64,000 nt of DNA from Halorubellus sp034808145 (lineage in GTDB: Archaea > Halobacteriota > Halobacteria > Halobacteriales > Natrialbaceae). A program made the position numbers and the translations under genes. Numbering within the stretch: the stretch's first letter is position 1; every line of letters begins with the position of its first letter. This document shows, one piece after another, positions 41,221 to 50,637 of this stretch. Below the pieces are notes generated by a model. The model searched no databases and was not told the DNA's origin. It worked only from the letters and a program-made list of their open reading frames with translations. The stretch lies in the NCBI RefSeq assembly GCF_034808145.1, contig NZ_JAXHGM010000002.1, positions 1-64,000 of the forward strand, given 5' to 3'.

Positions 41221-42168
41221 TCAGTCGACCGCGTCCTGCATCCGCGGGTCGAGCGCGTCCCGCATCCCGTCACCCAGAAGGTTGAATCCGAGGACGGTCA
41301 ACGCGAGGAACAGCCCGGGGAAGAACGACATCCACCAGCGTCCGGACTGGAGGCCGAACTCCACGCCGTTCGCGAGCATCTTCCCCCACGACGGCGACCC
41401 CGGCGGCGCACCGAACCCGAGGAACGAGAGCGCGGCGATGTCGATGATCGCGAGCCCGAAGTTCAGCGTCGACTGCACGGTGATGGGCGCGAGCGTGTTC
41501 GGCATGATGTGTCGGAACAGGATACGAGGGTCCTTCGCACCCAGCGCCTCGGTCGCGTCGATGTACTCGTCCTCCAGGACCTTCAGCGCCGCACCGCGGA
41601 CGACGCGCGCGAACCGCGGCGTGTACACGAGCGTCAACGCGATCACGGCCTTCCAGAGGCCAGCGCCGAATATCGCGACGAGCGCGAGCGCCAGCAGGAG
41701 CGACGGGAACGCCAACAGGACGTCCATCGTCCGCATGATGACGTTGTCCGTCACGTTCCCGTAGTACGCCGCGATGATGCCGAGAGTCACGCCGAGCACC
41801 GTCGAGATACCGACCGTGATCGTCCCGAACTTCATCGCGATCCACGCCCCGTACATCGTCCGGCGGAAGATGTCCCGCGCCGCCTGATCCGTCCCGAACA
41901 ACTGCTCGTTCGCCGCGCCAGGGCCACCGGCCCAGCCGGGCGCCGTCCGGCTCGGGAACGACCCGCCGAGCCGCGAGGACTCGAGCGCGCCGAGGTCGTA
42001 GAACACCCTGGCGTAGAGCGCTATCAGCAGCATCGCGAGGATGATGCCGATTCCGATGAGCGCGAGGCGATTCGAGAGCAGATCCGAGAGGAACGGCGAG
42101 TTCAAGAGCCGCTGGAGGCGGCCGCGTTCCTCGCGTTCCGCGCCGACGTCGGTGGTTTCGGTACTCAT
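41221..42168 (-). CDS. dppC: Peptide/nickel ABC importer, permease (DppC-like)
   Basis: 315 residues from ATG at 42168. N-terminal cytoplasmic OppC-N segment, then six helices; DQAARDIFRRTMYGAWIA and the EAA loop as EATEALGAKDPRILFRHIMPN before the final helices (AALSFLGFGAPPGSPSWGKML). It pairs with the DppB-like permease encoded directly upstream (1 bp gap) to form the membrane channel of a dipeptide/oligopeptide importer. Confidence 0.92.
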   Translation of the reverse strand: MSTETTDVGAEREERGRLQRLLNSPFLSDLLSNRLALIGIGIILAMLLIALYARVFYDLGALESSRLGGSFPSRTAPGWAGGPGAANEQLFGTDQAARDIFRRTMYGAWIAMKFGTITVGISTVLGVTLGIIAAYYGNVTDNVIMRTMDVLLAFPSLLLALALVAIFGAGLWKAVIALTLVYTPRFARVVRGAALKVLEDEYIDATEALGAKDPRILFRHIMPNTLAPITVQSTLNFGLAIIDIAALSFLGFGAPPGSPSWGKMLANGVEFGLQSGRWWMSFFPGLFLALTVLGFNLLGDGMRDALDPRMQDAVD

Positions 42169-42169
42169 G

Positions 42170-43213
42170 TTACTGTTGGATTCTGGGGTCGAGGTAGCTG
42201 TACGTGATGTCCACGCCGAGGTTCACGAGCGTGAACAGGAGCGCGAACGTCAGGACCGCGCCCTGGACGACCGGGTAGTCCGTCGCGTTGATCGCGCTCA
42301 CGATGAGCGTCCCGATTCCGCCGATCCCGAACACGGTCTCCGTGAGGACCGCACCGCCGAGCAACGTCCCGAACTGGATGCCGACGACCGTGATGACGGG
42401 AATCATCGCGTTCCGGAACCCGTGCTTCATGACGGTGATCTTCGCGCCCTGGCCTTTCGCGCGAGCGGTCCGCATGTAGTCCTGCCTGATGACCTCGAGC
42501 ATCGACGACCGCATCATCCGGGAGACGAGCGCCATCGAGTACACGCCGATCGTGACCGCTGGCAGGAACAGGTGCGAGACCGCCGACAGCCACGCGACCG
42601 GGCGTCCGAGCAGGAGCGTGTCGACGGTGACCATCCCCGTCAACGGGAGTTCGACGCCCATGAGCGTCCACGAGTTGTCGAGGAAGATCGTCGACCCGAT
42701 ACGGCCCGCGGCCGGGAACAGCCCGAGGAACCCGGAGAAGAACAGGATGAGCAGCGGCCCCGACCAGTAGATCGGCACGGAGATGCCGGCGAGCGCGCCG
42801 ATGCGCGTCGTGTGGTCGAGCAACGAGTCCTGCTTGATCGCGGAGAGGATACCTAACGGGAGCCCGAGCGCGAGCCCGATGAACTGCCCGTAGAGCGCGA
42901 GCTCGATGGTCACGGGGAGGCGAGCGACGAGCACGTCCCGGACCGGGTTCCCCTTCGAGATTGCGTACGAGTTCCCGAAGTCGAACTGGACGACGTCGAC
43001 GAGGAACCGGCCGTACTGGACGAGGATCGGGTCGTTCAAGCCGAGGTCCTGTCTGACCTGTCGGACGACCTCCTCCGACGCTCGCTGGCCGGCGATGATA
43101 CGTGCCGGGTCACCCCCCGAGAGATGGAGGATGGCGAACACGAACGTCGACACGCCGAACAGCACCGGCACGAGCAACAGCAGCCGCTTCACGATGAATC
43201 GCTTCGAGACCAT
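42170..43213 (-). CDS. dppB: Peptide/nickel ABC importer, permease (DppB-like)
   Basis: 347 residues from ATG at 43213. Starts with KRLLLLVPVLFGVSTFVFAILHLSGGDPA, the conserved DppB opening, followed by DLGLNDPILVQYGRFLVDVVQFDFGNSY. The EAA loop is seen as DYMRTARAKGQGAKITVMKHGFRNA, for ATPase contact. Six membrane helices. Partner of the DppC-like gene. No internal anomaly. Confidence 0.92.
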   Translation of the reverse strand: MVSKRFIVKRLLLLVPVLFGVSTFVFAILHLSGGDPARIIAGQRASEEVVRQVRQDLGLNDPILVQYGRFLVDVVQFDFGNSYAISKGNPVRDVLVARLPVTIELALYGQFIGLALGLPLGILSAIKQDSLLDHTTRIGALAGISVPIYWSGPLLILFFSGFLGLFPAAGRIGSTIFLDNSWTLMGVELPLTGMVTVDTLLLGRPVAWLSAVSHLFLPAVTIGVYSMALVSRMMRSSMLEVIRQDYMRTARAKGQGAKITVMKHGFRNAMIPVITVVGIQFGTLLGGAVLTETVFGIGGIGTLIVSAINATDYPVVQGAVLTFALLFTLVNLGVDITYSYLDPRIQQ

Positions 43214-43440
43214 TCCTGTGTTGCTTCGTCACACAGACTGTCCCAATAAAACACTTGCCATCGACACGCGATGACCGACGCCGTCACCCGATTCTTCCAG
43301 CCACTACCCGACGCGAAAACACTCCGCGAGTTGACTCGAACGACTACCGTCGGGTCGAACGGACCCGGGCGACGCCTCCCCGACCGCGACGGTCGGGACG
43401 GACACCACCCGCAGCCGATACTCGTCGCGACGACGAGCCG

Positions 43441-45123
43441 TTACTCGAGCTCGACGAGCCCGAGGTGCGGACCGCCGACCGAGCTCACGGTGAACGAGTC
43501 CGACACGACCGCCTCGTTGATCGCGCGGATCGTCTTCGCGTAGTCGATGAACACCCACGGCGCCTCGTCGTGCGCGAGCTGACTCGCCTTCCGGTACTTC
43601 TGCTTGCGCGTCGCCTCGTCGTACGTCGACTGCGCGTCGCGCACCAGCTGCATGTACTCCGTGTTCGCCCAGCTCGCGGCGTTCAGCGTACTGTAGCCAT
43701 CCTTGTTGCGGCTGACCCAGTCCTGCCCCTCGGGCACCGCGTCCATGCTGACCTTCGGGTCGAGCAGGACGTACATGAAGTTGTCCGGGTCGGCGTTGTC
43801 GGTGTACCATCCGAGGAAACACGCGTCGTGGTTCCCGGCGTCCGTGTAGTCGAGGTACGAGGAGAACGTCGAGAACTGGTTGATGTTCACCGTCAGCCCG
43901 ATCTCCTCCAGGTCGGACTTGAACTGGTTCGCGGTCTGGATCGGGCTCGGGTTGTACCCGCGCGGGTTACTGAACGTCGCGAGCTCGAACTCCATGTCCG
44001 CCGCACCGGCCTCCTCCAGCAGCGACTGGGCTTGCTCCTTGTCGTTCGCGTACGGACTCAGGTCGTCCTTGCGGCCCATGACGCCCTTCGGGAGCGGCTG
44101 ACTGGACTGCACGGCGAAGCCCTGATAGATGTCGTTCACGACCGCTTCAGTGTTCACCGCGAGACTGATGGCGCGACGGACGCGCCGGTCGCGGAACGCC
44201 TCCTTGCGAGCCATGTTGAACGCCATGTAGCCCGTGTTGATGCCGGGCTTGGACTTGATCTGGGCCGTGTCCGACTCCTCGATGGTCGTCGAGGACTCCG
44301 CGCCCAGGTTGTCCGTGATGTGCGAGTCGCCGTTCACGACGTCCTGCGCACGCGAGGAGTTCTGCCCGATGGTCTTGAAGATGACCTCGCCGACGTTCGG
44401 TCCCTCGCCGAAGTAGTCGTCGTTCGCCGCCAGACGTACGCGCTGGTTCGAGTTGTCGAGTTCCTCGAACGAGAACGGCCCCGTCCCGATCGGGTCAGTG
44501 CCGAGTTCGGTCTGGTCGTCGAGGCCCGTGATCTGGTCCTGCGAGAGGATCGCGGCCGCGAACATCGCGAGGTTCCGGAGGAACGGCGCGTACTTCTGGG
44601 TGAGCGTGAACTCGACGGTGTACTCGCTGGACGCGTCGATGCTGTCCACCCAGTTCCCGAACGTGAACCCGGCGTACCCGGACGCGTTCTCGGTGCCGAG
44701 GTAGTACTGGTAGTTCTCGTCCGTGAACCGACGGATGGTCGCCTTCACGTCGGCCGCGGTGAAGTCGCTCCCGTCGTGGAAGGTCACGTCCTCCTTGAGT
44801 TCGAGCGTCGCTGTGGTCCCGCTGAGCGACCAGCCGTCGCTCTTGGCGAGCCCGTCGCTCAGTGCGCCGCCGCTCCCGGGCTGGAACTGGATGAGCTGGT
44901 CGAATATCTGGTTCGTGACCTTCGCGACCTCGCCACTCGTCGTCTGCTGGGGGTCGTAGTTCTCGGGGTGGTCGCCGCGCGCGTACACGAGCGAGCCACC
45001 GCCGCTGCCGCCGGTCAGACTCGAGATACAGCCGGCGGTCGCGGTGGTCGTCGCCGCCGCGGTCGCCGCACCGGCTGTCTTTAGGAAGTCGCGTCTCTCC
45101 ATACCGTTGTCACCATCTGCCAT
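43441..45123 (-). CDS. dppA: Peptide ABC importer, substrate-binding lipoprotein (DppA-like)
   Basis: 560 residues from ATG at 45123; an inner ATG at 45102 (MERRDFLK) would also work. Twin-arginine signal RRDFLKTAGAATAAA and lipobox TAGC show Tat export and lipid anchoring, normal for haloarchaeal binding proteins. The SBP_bac_5 fold follows: SLVYARGDHPENYDPQQ, LKEDVTFHDGSDFTAADVKAT, TDPIGTGPF, VRRAISLAVNTEAVV. It captures peptides outside the cell for the permeases. A TATA box at 45146-45153 gives a leaderless start. It may also be part of the long operon. Confidence 0.93.
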   Translation of the reverse strand: MADGDNGMERRDFLKTAGAATAAATTTATAGCISSLTGGSGGGSLVYARGDHPENYDPQQTTSGEVAKVTNQIFDQLIQFQPGSGGALSDGLAKSDGWSLSGTTATLELKEDVTFHDGSDFTAADVKATIRRFTDENYQYYLGTENASGYAGFTFGNWVDSIDASSEYTVEFTLTQKYAPFLRNLAMFAAAILSQDQITGLDDQTELGTDPIGTGPFSFEELDNSNQRVRLAANDDYFGEGPNVGEVIFKTIGQNSSRAQDVVNGDSHITDNLGAESSTTIEESDTAQIKSKPGINTGYMAFNMARKEAFRDRRVRRAISLAVNTEAVVNDIYQGFAVQSSQPLPKGVMGRKDDLSPYANDKEQAQSLLEEAGAADMEFELATFSNPRGYNPSPIQTANQFKSDLEEIGLTVNINQFSTFSSYLDYTDAGNHDACFLGWYTDNADPDNFMYVLLDPKVSMDAVPEGQDWVSRNKDGYSTLNAASWANTEYMQLVRDAQSTYDEATRKQKYRKASQLAHDEAPWVFIDYAKTIRAINEAVVSDSFTVSSVGGPHLGLVELE

Positions 45124-45145
45124 ACCCAACGACACCAAGGCCACG

Positions 45146-45153
45146 TATATAAA
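45146..45153 (-). promoter_or_regulatory. TATA box of the dppA-like gene
   Basis: TTTATATA on the minus strand, ~26 bp before the start at 45123. A second TATA-like TTATAAATTT sits farther upstream (45224-45234), so two promoters are possible. Confidence 0.6.
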
Positions 45154-45253
45154 CGTTCGTGATACGTTATCGCCGGATTCGGGCGCCTGATAGCGAAAGC
45201 ACGGCCCCGACGAGCGCGATTCGCTTATAAATTTACAACGACTGTAGTCCTCT

Positions 45254-47809
45254 CTACGCGTCGTCGCCGTCGACCGACGACACGTCCGCCGTCCCCGAGA
45301 CCGCGTTCGCCGGCTGCTCGTAGAGGTGACACGACGCGGGATGCTCGTCGTCCTGTAGGACCGGATTACGCGTCTCGCAGACGCTCTCGAACCGATCAGC
45401 GAGCGTCGCAGCCGCCCCCTCCCAGTCCTCGCGCGCCAACTGCTCGAACGCCTCGTCCAGCAGCGCCCGCGAACGCCCGCCGACGACCGACGGGTCGTCG
45501 AACAGCTCGCGCCACAGTGCGTCCACGAACGCGTCCACGGACGTCGGCATCGACCCGCCCTCATCGACAGCCGTCCCCCCGTCCGTCGCCGCCGCCGACT
45601 CCTCGGCCATGTTCCACGCCAACTCCAGGTCGATCGCCTCGTCCTCGATGCGCTGCCGGACGTTCATCACCTCCCGGTACGTCTCCTGCGGGAGGTCGAC
45701 GTCGTCCGGCGGGATGACCTGCGGGCACCGCGTCCGGAAGTGACAGCCCGACGGCGGGTCGATTGGGCTCGGCACGTCCCCCTCCAGGATGACGCGGTCG
45801 TCCGTATCCACCGTCGGGTCCGGGACCGGGATCGACGACAGCAACGCCTGCGTGTACGGATGCTTCGGGTTCGCGAACAGCGACTGCGTGTCCGCGACCT
45901 CCACGACCTCGCCGAGGTACATCACCGCGACGCGGTCCGAGACGTGCCGAACCACGCTCAGGTCGTGCGCGATGAACAGGAACGTCAACCCGAACTCCTC
46001 CTGGAGGTCCTCCAGGAGGTTCAGGATCTGGGCCTGCACGGACACGTCCAGCGCACTCACGGGCTCGTCGCACACGATGAAGTCCGGGTCGACCGCGAGC
46101 GCTCGCGCGATCCCGACGCGCTGGCGCTGCCCGCCGGACATCTCGTGGGGATACCGGTCGACCTGATCGCGGGACAACCCGACCTCGTCGATGAGCTCCA
46201 TCACGCGCTCGCGGCGCTGCTCGCGCCGACTCTGCCCCTCCGCGGGCTGCTCCTCTGGCAGGTCGTGGATCTGCAGGGGCTCCATGAGTATCTGCCCGAC
46301 CGTCATCCGCGGGTCCAGGCTCGACAGCGGGTCCTGGAAGATCATCTGCATGTCCCGGCGCTTCGCGCGCAGGTCCTGGCCCGACAGGTCCGCGAGGTCC
46401 TCGCCCGCGAACACGACGCTCCCGTCCGTCGGCTCCAGCAGTCGAAGGATGGTCTCCCCGGTCGTCGACTTCCCGCACCCGGACTCGCCGACGAGCCCGA
46501 GGGTCTCGCCCTCGCGGATGTCGAAGCTCACGCCGTCGACCGCCTTCACGCTCTGTTGCTCCGTCGACAGCCACTTGTCGAGGAGGTCGTCCGCTCGCGA
46601 GAAGTGCTTCTTCAGGTCTCGGACCTCCACGAGCGGGTCACCGACCGCGGTCTCGTCGGTCGACCGGATGCCCTCGCGGCCGCTCGCGTACTCCGCCTCG
46701 TCGAAGTCGTCCAGCACGCACTTCGAGACGTGGTCGACGCCCGCGCCGCCGTGCTGGCGGTACGGCACCTCCTCGCCGACGCACGCCTCGTGCGCCCACG
46801 GACACCGGTCCGCGAAGTGGCAGCCCTCGTCCATGTCGATGAGGTCCGGGACGTTCCCCTCGATCGGCGTCAACCGCTCCTTGTCCTCCTGCGGGATGGA
46901 CTCCAGGAGCGCGTACGTGTACGGATGCGACGGGTTCGCGAAGATCTCCTCCACGGGGCCCTCCTCGACGACGTTCCCCGCGTACATCACCGCGACGCGG
47001 TCACAGGTCTCGGCGACGACGCCGAGGTCGTGCGTGATGAACAGGACGCTCATGCCGCGCTCGGCCTGGAGCTCGTTGATGAGATCGAGGATCTGCGCCT
47101 GGATGGTGACGTCGAGCGCGGTCGTCGGCTCGTCAGCGACGAGGAGCTGGGGCTGGCACGCGAGCGCGATCGCGATGAGGACGCGCTGTCGCATCCCGCC
47201 GGAGAACTCGTGGGGGTACTCGTCGAGCCGAGCGGTCGGCTCCGGGATACCGACCTCCTCGAGGATGTCGACGGTGTCCTCGAGGACCTCCTCGCGCATC
47301 CCGTCGCCGCTGAACTTCGGGAGTATCTCTCGGACCGCGCTCCACCACGTGTCCGGTGACCGGTCGCCGTACCGGTGCAGGCGCAGGCTCTCCGCGACCT
47401 GCTCGCCGACGGTCACCGCCGGGTTCAGCGACGTCATCGGGTCCTGGAAGATCATGCTCATCTCGCCGCCGCGCACCGACCGCATCGCCGGTTCCGGCGC
47501 CTGCGTCAGGTCGACGACGCCGCGTCCCTCGTCGACGAAGTTCGGCGCCTGCTTCGGGTACTCCTCGGCGAACCGCGCGGCGAGGTCGCGGTCGTGGAAC
47601 TCGACCGCGCCCTCGGCGACGTATCCGGGGTCGTCGACGAGCCCCATCGCCGACAGCGCGGTCACGGACTTCCCGGAGCCGGACTCGCCGACGAGCCCGA
47701 CCGTCTTCCCCTCTGGGATGGTCAGATCGAAGTCCTCGACCGCGCGAACCGTCCCTCGATCGGTATCGAACCGGGTGTGCAGGCCGGAGATGGAGAGTAG
47801 ATCAGTCAC
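45254..47809 (-). CDS. Peptide ABC importer, fused two-domain ATPase (DppD-DppF)
   Basis: 851 residues, GTG start at 47809; an ATG at 47827 is the alternative. Two full ATPase domains in one chain: N-terminal Walker A GESGSGKSV, signature SGGMRQRVLIAIAL, LLVADEPTTALDV; C-terminal Walker A GESGCGKST, SGGQRQRVGIARAL, DEPVSALDVSVQAQ. Each ends with the cysteine-containing oligopeptide/dipeptide tail (CHFADRCPWAHEAC and CHFRTRCPQ), which may hold an iron-sulfur cluster. In bacteria these are two separate subunits. The ~180-residue C-terminal extension is helical. It energises the permeases encoded downstream. Confidence 0.9.
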   Translation of the reverse strand: MTDLLSISGLHTRFDTDRGTVRAVEDFDLTIPEGKTVGLVGESGSGKSVTALSAMGLVDDPGYVAEGAVEFHDRDLAARFAEEYPKQAPNFVDEGRGVVDLTQAPEPAMRSVRGGEMSMIFQDPMTSLNPAVTVGEQVAESLRLHRYGDRSPDTWWSAVREILPKFSGDGMREEVLEDTVDILEEVGIPEPTARLDEYPHEFSGGMRQRVLIAIALACQPQLLVADEPTTALDVTIQAQILDLINELQAERGMSVLFITHDLGVVAETCDRVAVMYAGNVVEEGPVEEIFANPSHPYTYALLESIPQEDKERLTPIEGNVPDLIDMDEGCHFADRCPWAHEACVGEEVPYRQHGGAGVDHVSKCVLDDFDEAEYASGREGIRSTDETAVGDPLVEVRDLKKHFSRADDLLDKWLSTEQQSVKAVDGVSFDIREGETLGLVGESGCGKSTTGETILRLLEPTDGSVVFAGEDLADLSGQDLRAKRRDMQMIFQDPLSSLDPRMTVGQILMEPLQIHDLPEEQPAEGQSRREQRRERVMELIDEVGLSRDQVDRYPHEMSGGQRQRVGIARALAVDPDFIVCDEPVSALDVSVQAQILNLLEDLQEEFGLTFLFIAHDLSVVRHVSDRVAVMYLGEVVEVADTQSLFANPKHPYTQALLSSIPVPDPTVDTDDRVILEGDVPSPIDPPSGCHFRTRCPQVIPPDDVDLPQETYREVMNVRQRIEDEAIDLELAWNMAEESAAATDGGTAVDEGGSMPTSVDAFVDALWRELFDDPSVVGGRSRALLDEAFEQLAREDWEGAAATLADRFESVCETRNPVLQDDEHPASCHLYEQPANAVSGTADVSSVDGDDA

Positions 47810-47970
47810 TATCCGCACGTGGCACATCCACTCGTGAAAAACGTTTCCACACGAACTCCGGCGGAACGGATACGTTCGCCGGTCGAGCGAGTGGAATCTG
47901 GCGGTTCCGGCCGACGGGGTGCGCGCTCGCTTCCAAAACCCTCTTGGAGCGGGGTCACGCGGAGTCGAGC

Positions 47971-48495
47971 ATGAACGAGGACCACGTCGACGTCGACCCC
48001 GAAGCACACCTGCCGCCCGAGGGCGTCCTCGACCACTGGGACGCGGTCGTCGCCGACATGGAGGCGACGGTCGAAGAGTACCGCGAGGACGGCTGGGACG
48101 TCGTCGAGGTGTTCCCGGGCGACATCGCGCCGGTGTCGGGCCAGCACGCGACCGTCGACCGGTTCGGCCTCGACCTCGTCGTCCCCGGGGAACTCGCGCG
48201 CGAACTCTCCGAGCTCGTGAGGGCGCAGGACGCCGCGTTCGACGCGTGTTCGGTGTTCCGCGCGGTCGAGGCCGGTATCGTGTTCCTGGTCGTCGTCGTC
48301 GAGGACGCGGGCCGCGACGTCGCGGTGATCGCCCCGGCGTTCTACGACAGCGACGACGAGGTCGCCCAGGACATGATCGAGCGAGCGACTCGCGAGGGCG
48401 AGATGCGGACGCACGTCCGCGACCTCGCCTCCGAGAACGTCGCGACGTTCACGCACGACGACCCGTCGCTGTTCTTCCCGCCCGGCGAGGAGTAG
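47971..48495 (+). CDS. Conserved haloarchaeal alpha/beta protein
   Basis: 174 residues from ATG at 47971. VLDHWDAVVADMEATVEEYREDGWDVVEVFPGDIAPVS opens an alpha/beta fold, then FGLDLVVPGELARELSELV, EAGIVFLVVVVEDAGRDVAVIAPAFYD and a C-terminal VATFTHDDPSLFFPPGEE. I remember this type from many haloarchaeal genomes (a DUF-only family), with no function assigned. Divergent from the fused ATPase. Confidence 0.72.
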   Translation: MNEDHVDVDPEAHLPPEGVLDHWDAVVADMEATVEEYREDGWDVVEVFPGDIAPVSGQHATVDRFGLDLVVPGELARELSELVRAQDAAFDACSVFRAVEAGIVFLVVVVEDAGRDVAVIAPAFYDSDDEVAQDMIERATREGEMRTHVRDLASENVATFTHDDPSLFFPPGEE

Positions 48496-49069
48496 AGCTC
48501 GGTCGGCGCGCGCGAGCCACGTGACGGGTTCGCGTCGCGACTACCACGCGAAATGGTTGGGAACCCAACAGCCGTCGGACAGTGGTTGGGTATATTACAC
48601 CATCCGCGTTTCGCGCTGAAGATACCCCCGCCAGAAGCACCTCAACCGGGCCTTGAATCGCAAGACGAAACCGGTTTCGACCGGGTGGATTCGGAACTGC
48701 TCCCGACCCGTCGCCAACCGGCGTTCAACCGGCCGCAGAGAACCAGCGAACACCGCTTGAAACCGGGCAAGAAGCGCTATACCCACCGAAACCGTCCCAA
48801 ACGGTTCTCCCCCTTTATCTACGACGCTCCCACACGGTAGGATAGCGTTCACCGCCGACGGCGCGTCGGCCGGAACGCAGAGGCAGGCCAACCCGACACA
48901 ACGGGCGGCTCGATTCCACGCACGTATCGCGGTGGACGGTCCCGTCGGCCATCACGGGGGTGGAGGCCGATCGCGACGCACCGCACCATTACGCTCTCCC
49001 CGGATTCTCGACCCATCGAAGACACGGCATACTCGCAGCAATAGCGCCCGAACACCACGTAACCGACTG
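48496..49069. other. Gene-poor region with palindromes and an ACCGG-motif cluster
   Basis: 574 bp. No frame on either strand looks like halophile protein. A dyad GTTGGG-AA-CCCAAC (48556-48569), a repeated half-site GTTGGG (48585-48590) and a TATA box GTATATTAC (48590-48598) form a plausible promoter/operator pointing right. After it come the palindrome CGAAACCGGTTTCG (48666-48679) and at least five more AACCGG/GACCGG words to about 48770. A second TATA-like CTTTATC lies near 48813. It may be an RNA gene or a binding-site array. Confidence 0.5.
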
Positions 49070-49759
49070 CTACTCGTCGCGCAACTCCTCGCTCGCCTGC
49101 CGGACCTCCCGCATCACCGACGAGATCCGCTCCTCGGCGTCCAACTCCTCCTCGACGGAGAGATCGACGCCCTCGACCTCAAGCAGGAACTTCGCCACCT
49201 CCGTCGACTCGTACATCACGTCGTCCAACTCCTCCGCCGTGAAGAAATCACACATCGCACCGTAGAGGAACGTCGCACCGGCCTTCCGGACCTTCTCCTC
49301 GAACGACGCCCGCGCCTGATTCACCGCCTGCGGCGTGTACGTGTCCGTCATGAACGGCACCAGCTCCGGGAGGTTCTCACCGATCTTCGTCATCTCCACG
49401 CCCGTCTCCGTCCGGAAGTCGGCGCACAACCGCGCGATCGCCCACTCGCGAGCCGTCACGTACGTCCGCTCCCGGATGAAGTCGTTCACGCGCTCGTACT
49501 GCGCACCGTCCATCTTCGTGAACCGCTCGTACTTCTGGACGTCCGCCGGAACCTCGTCGTCACTCGGCAGGTTCGAATCGTCGGGGACGCCGGGCGACGG
49601 CCCGTCACTCCCACGGCCCGCCGCGTCCACGCTAGACTCCTCTCGGTCTCCGGCGGTCGACGCATCCGTACTGGAGTCCTCGCGGTCTCCGGCGGTCGAC
49701 GCGTCAACCCGGTCGCGTTCGCCGTCGTCGTCCGCCGCCGCCGGCGGGTTCTCGGTCAT
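49070..49759 (-). CDS. DUF5806 family protein
   Basis: 229 residues from ATG at 49759. The N-terminal ~75 residues are disordered with repeated STAGDRE(D/E)SS units. The conserved core is KYERFTKMDGAQYERVNDFIRERTYVTAREWAIARLC, then GVEMTKIGENLPELVPFMTDTYTPQAVNQAR and YGAMCDFFTAEELDDVMYESTEVAKFLLEV, the typical DUF5806 sequence. Haloarchaea-specific, soluble, function unknown. It diverges from the HVO_0476-type gene. Confidence 0.85.
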   Translation of the reverse strand: MTENPPAAADDDGERDRVDASTAGDREDSSTDASTAGDREESSVDAAGRGSDGPSPGVPDDSNLPSDDEVPADVQKYERFTKMDGAQYERVNDFIRERTYVTAREWAIARLCADFRTETGVEMTKIGENLPELVPFMTDTYTPQAVNQARASFEEKVRKAGATFLYGAMCDFFTAEELDDVMYESTEVAKFLLEVEGVDLSVEEELDAEERISSVMREVRQASEELRDE

Positions 49760-49894
49760 ACCGCTCCGTTGCCCGGCCCGCGGCAAAAAGCGTTCGCCCA
49801 CGAGACACCCGCTGCCCGACGTCACACCGGTTCCACTCGAATCGACTCGAACGCAACTCGGACGGCTTTTAGGGCTGGACGCGGTATCCCGGAT

Positions 49895-50548
49895 ATGAGC
49901 GATACCGCCGAGCGCGTCGCGCTCGCGTGCCCCTCGTGCGCGCCAGCGACGCAGACGGTTCACGAGGTACTCACCGCGACGGGCGCGCAGCACACCGTCC
50001 GCTGCACCGAGTGCGACCACACCCACAAGACCCGCATCGAGGAGGAACGAACGATCGACACCGACGTCGTCGTCAGTCAGGACGGCGAATCGTTCAGTTC
50101 GAGCGCCGAAGTCCCCGCCGAGGAGACCCTCGCCGTCGGCGAGGAGTTCGTGCTCGACACGCCCGAAGCCCTCATGACCGTCCGCATCACGAGCCTCGAA
50201 CTCGACGAACAGAAACGCCGCCAGCAGGCGACCGCCGAGGACGTCCAGACGATCTGGACGCGCGAAGTCGACAACGTCCCCGTCAACGTCACCGCGAACC
50301 CGCGAGACGGCTCGAACGACGAGACGCGCTCCCTCAAAGTGTACGTCCCCGGTGACTTCGAGTTCACCGTCGGCGAGACCGAGAGCTTCGGCGACGACGA
50401 GTTCACGATCAAGAACATCGCCGTCCGCGACGACGCCGTCAGCCACGACTTCAAGAAACGCGACCACGAAGGCGACACTGTCGTCGCGAAAGACGTCAAG
50501 CGCGTGTACGCCTGGGACGAGAACACGACCGCCTGGTCCGCCTGGTAA
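49895..50548 (+). CDS. HVO_0476-family zinc-finger protein
   Basis: 217 residues from ATG at 49895. Zinc ribbon at the N-terminus: ACPSCAPATQTVHEVL ... VRCTECDHTHKT (CPxC...CxxC). Then three beta-rich parts (RTIDTDVVVSQDGESFSSSAEV, VNVTANPRDGSNDETRSLKVYV, GETESFGDDEFTIKNIAVRD) and a closing AWDENTTAWSAW. Members are widespread in haloarchaea; function unknown. Its TATA-like GCTTTTAG lies ~30 bp upstream. Confidence 0.85.
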   Translation: MSDTAERVALACPSCAPATQTVHEVLTATGAQHTVRCTECDHTHKTRIEEERTIDTDVVVSQDGESFSSSAEVPAEETLAVGEEFVLDTPEALMTVRITSLELDEQKRRQQATAEDVQTIWTREVDNVPVNVTANPRDGSNDETRSLKVYVPGDFEFTVGETESFGDDEFTIKNIAVRDDAVSHDFKKRDHEGDTVVAKDVKRVYAWDENTTAWSAW

Positions 50549-50637
50549 CGACCCCGACTACGTCTGGCGTCGTCGCGGACTGCGCTCGGAGCGACCCGAC
50601 GCGAACCTTCTTGCCGACGCGAACCGATACTCGAACC

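Noticed and set aside
48556..48840. Replication origin
   Set aside because: No Orc1/Cdc6 gene and no recognisable haloarchaeal ORB motif with G-run are near; the ACCGG words do not match it.
48600..48850. RNase P RNA or SRP RNA
   Set aside because: The conserved GAGGAAAGTC and SRP helix-8 words are not found on either strand.
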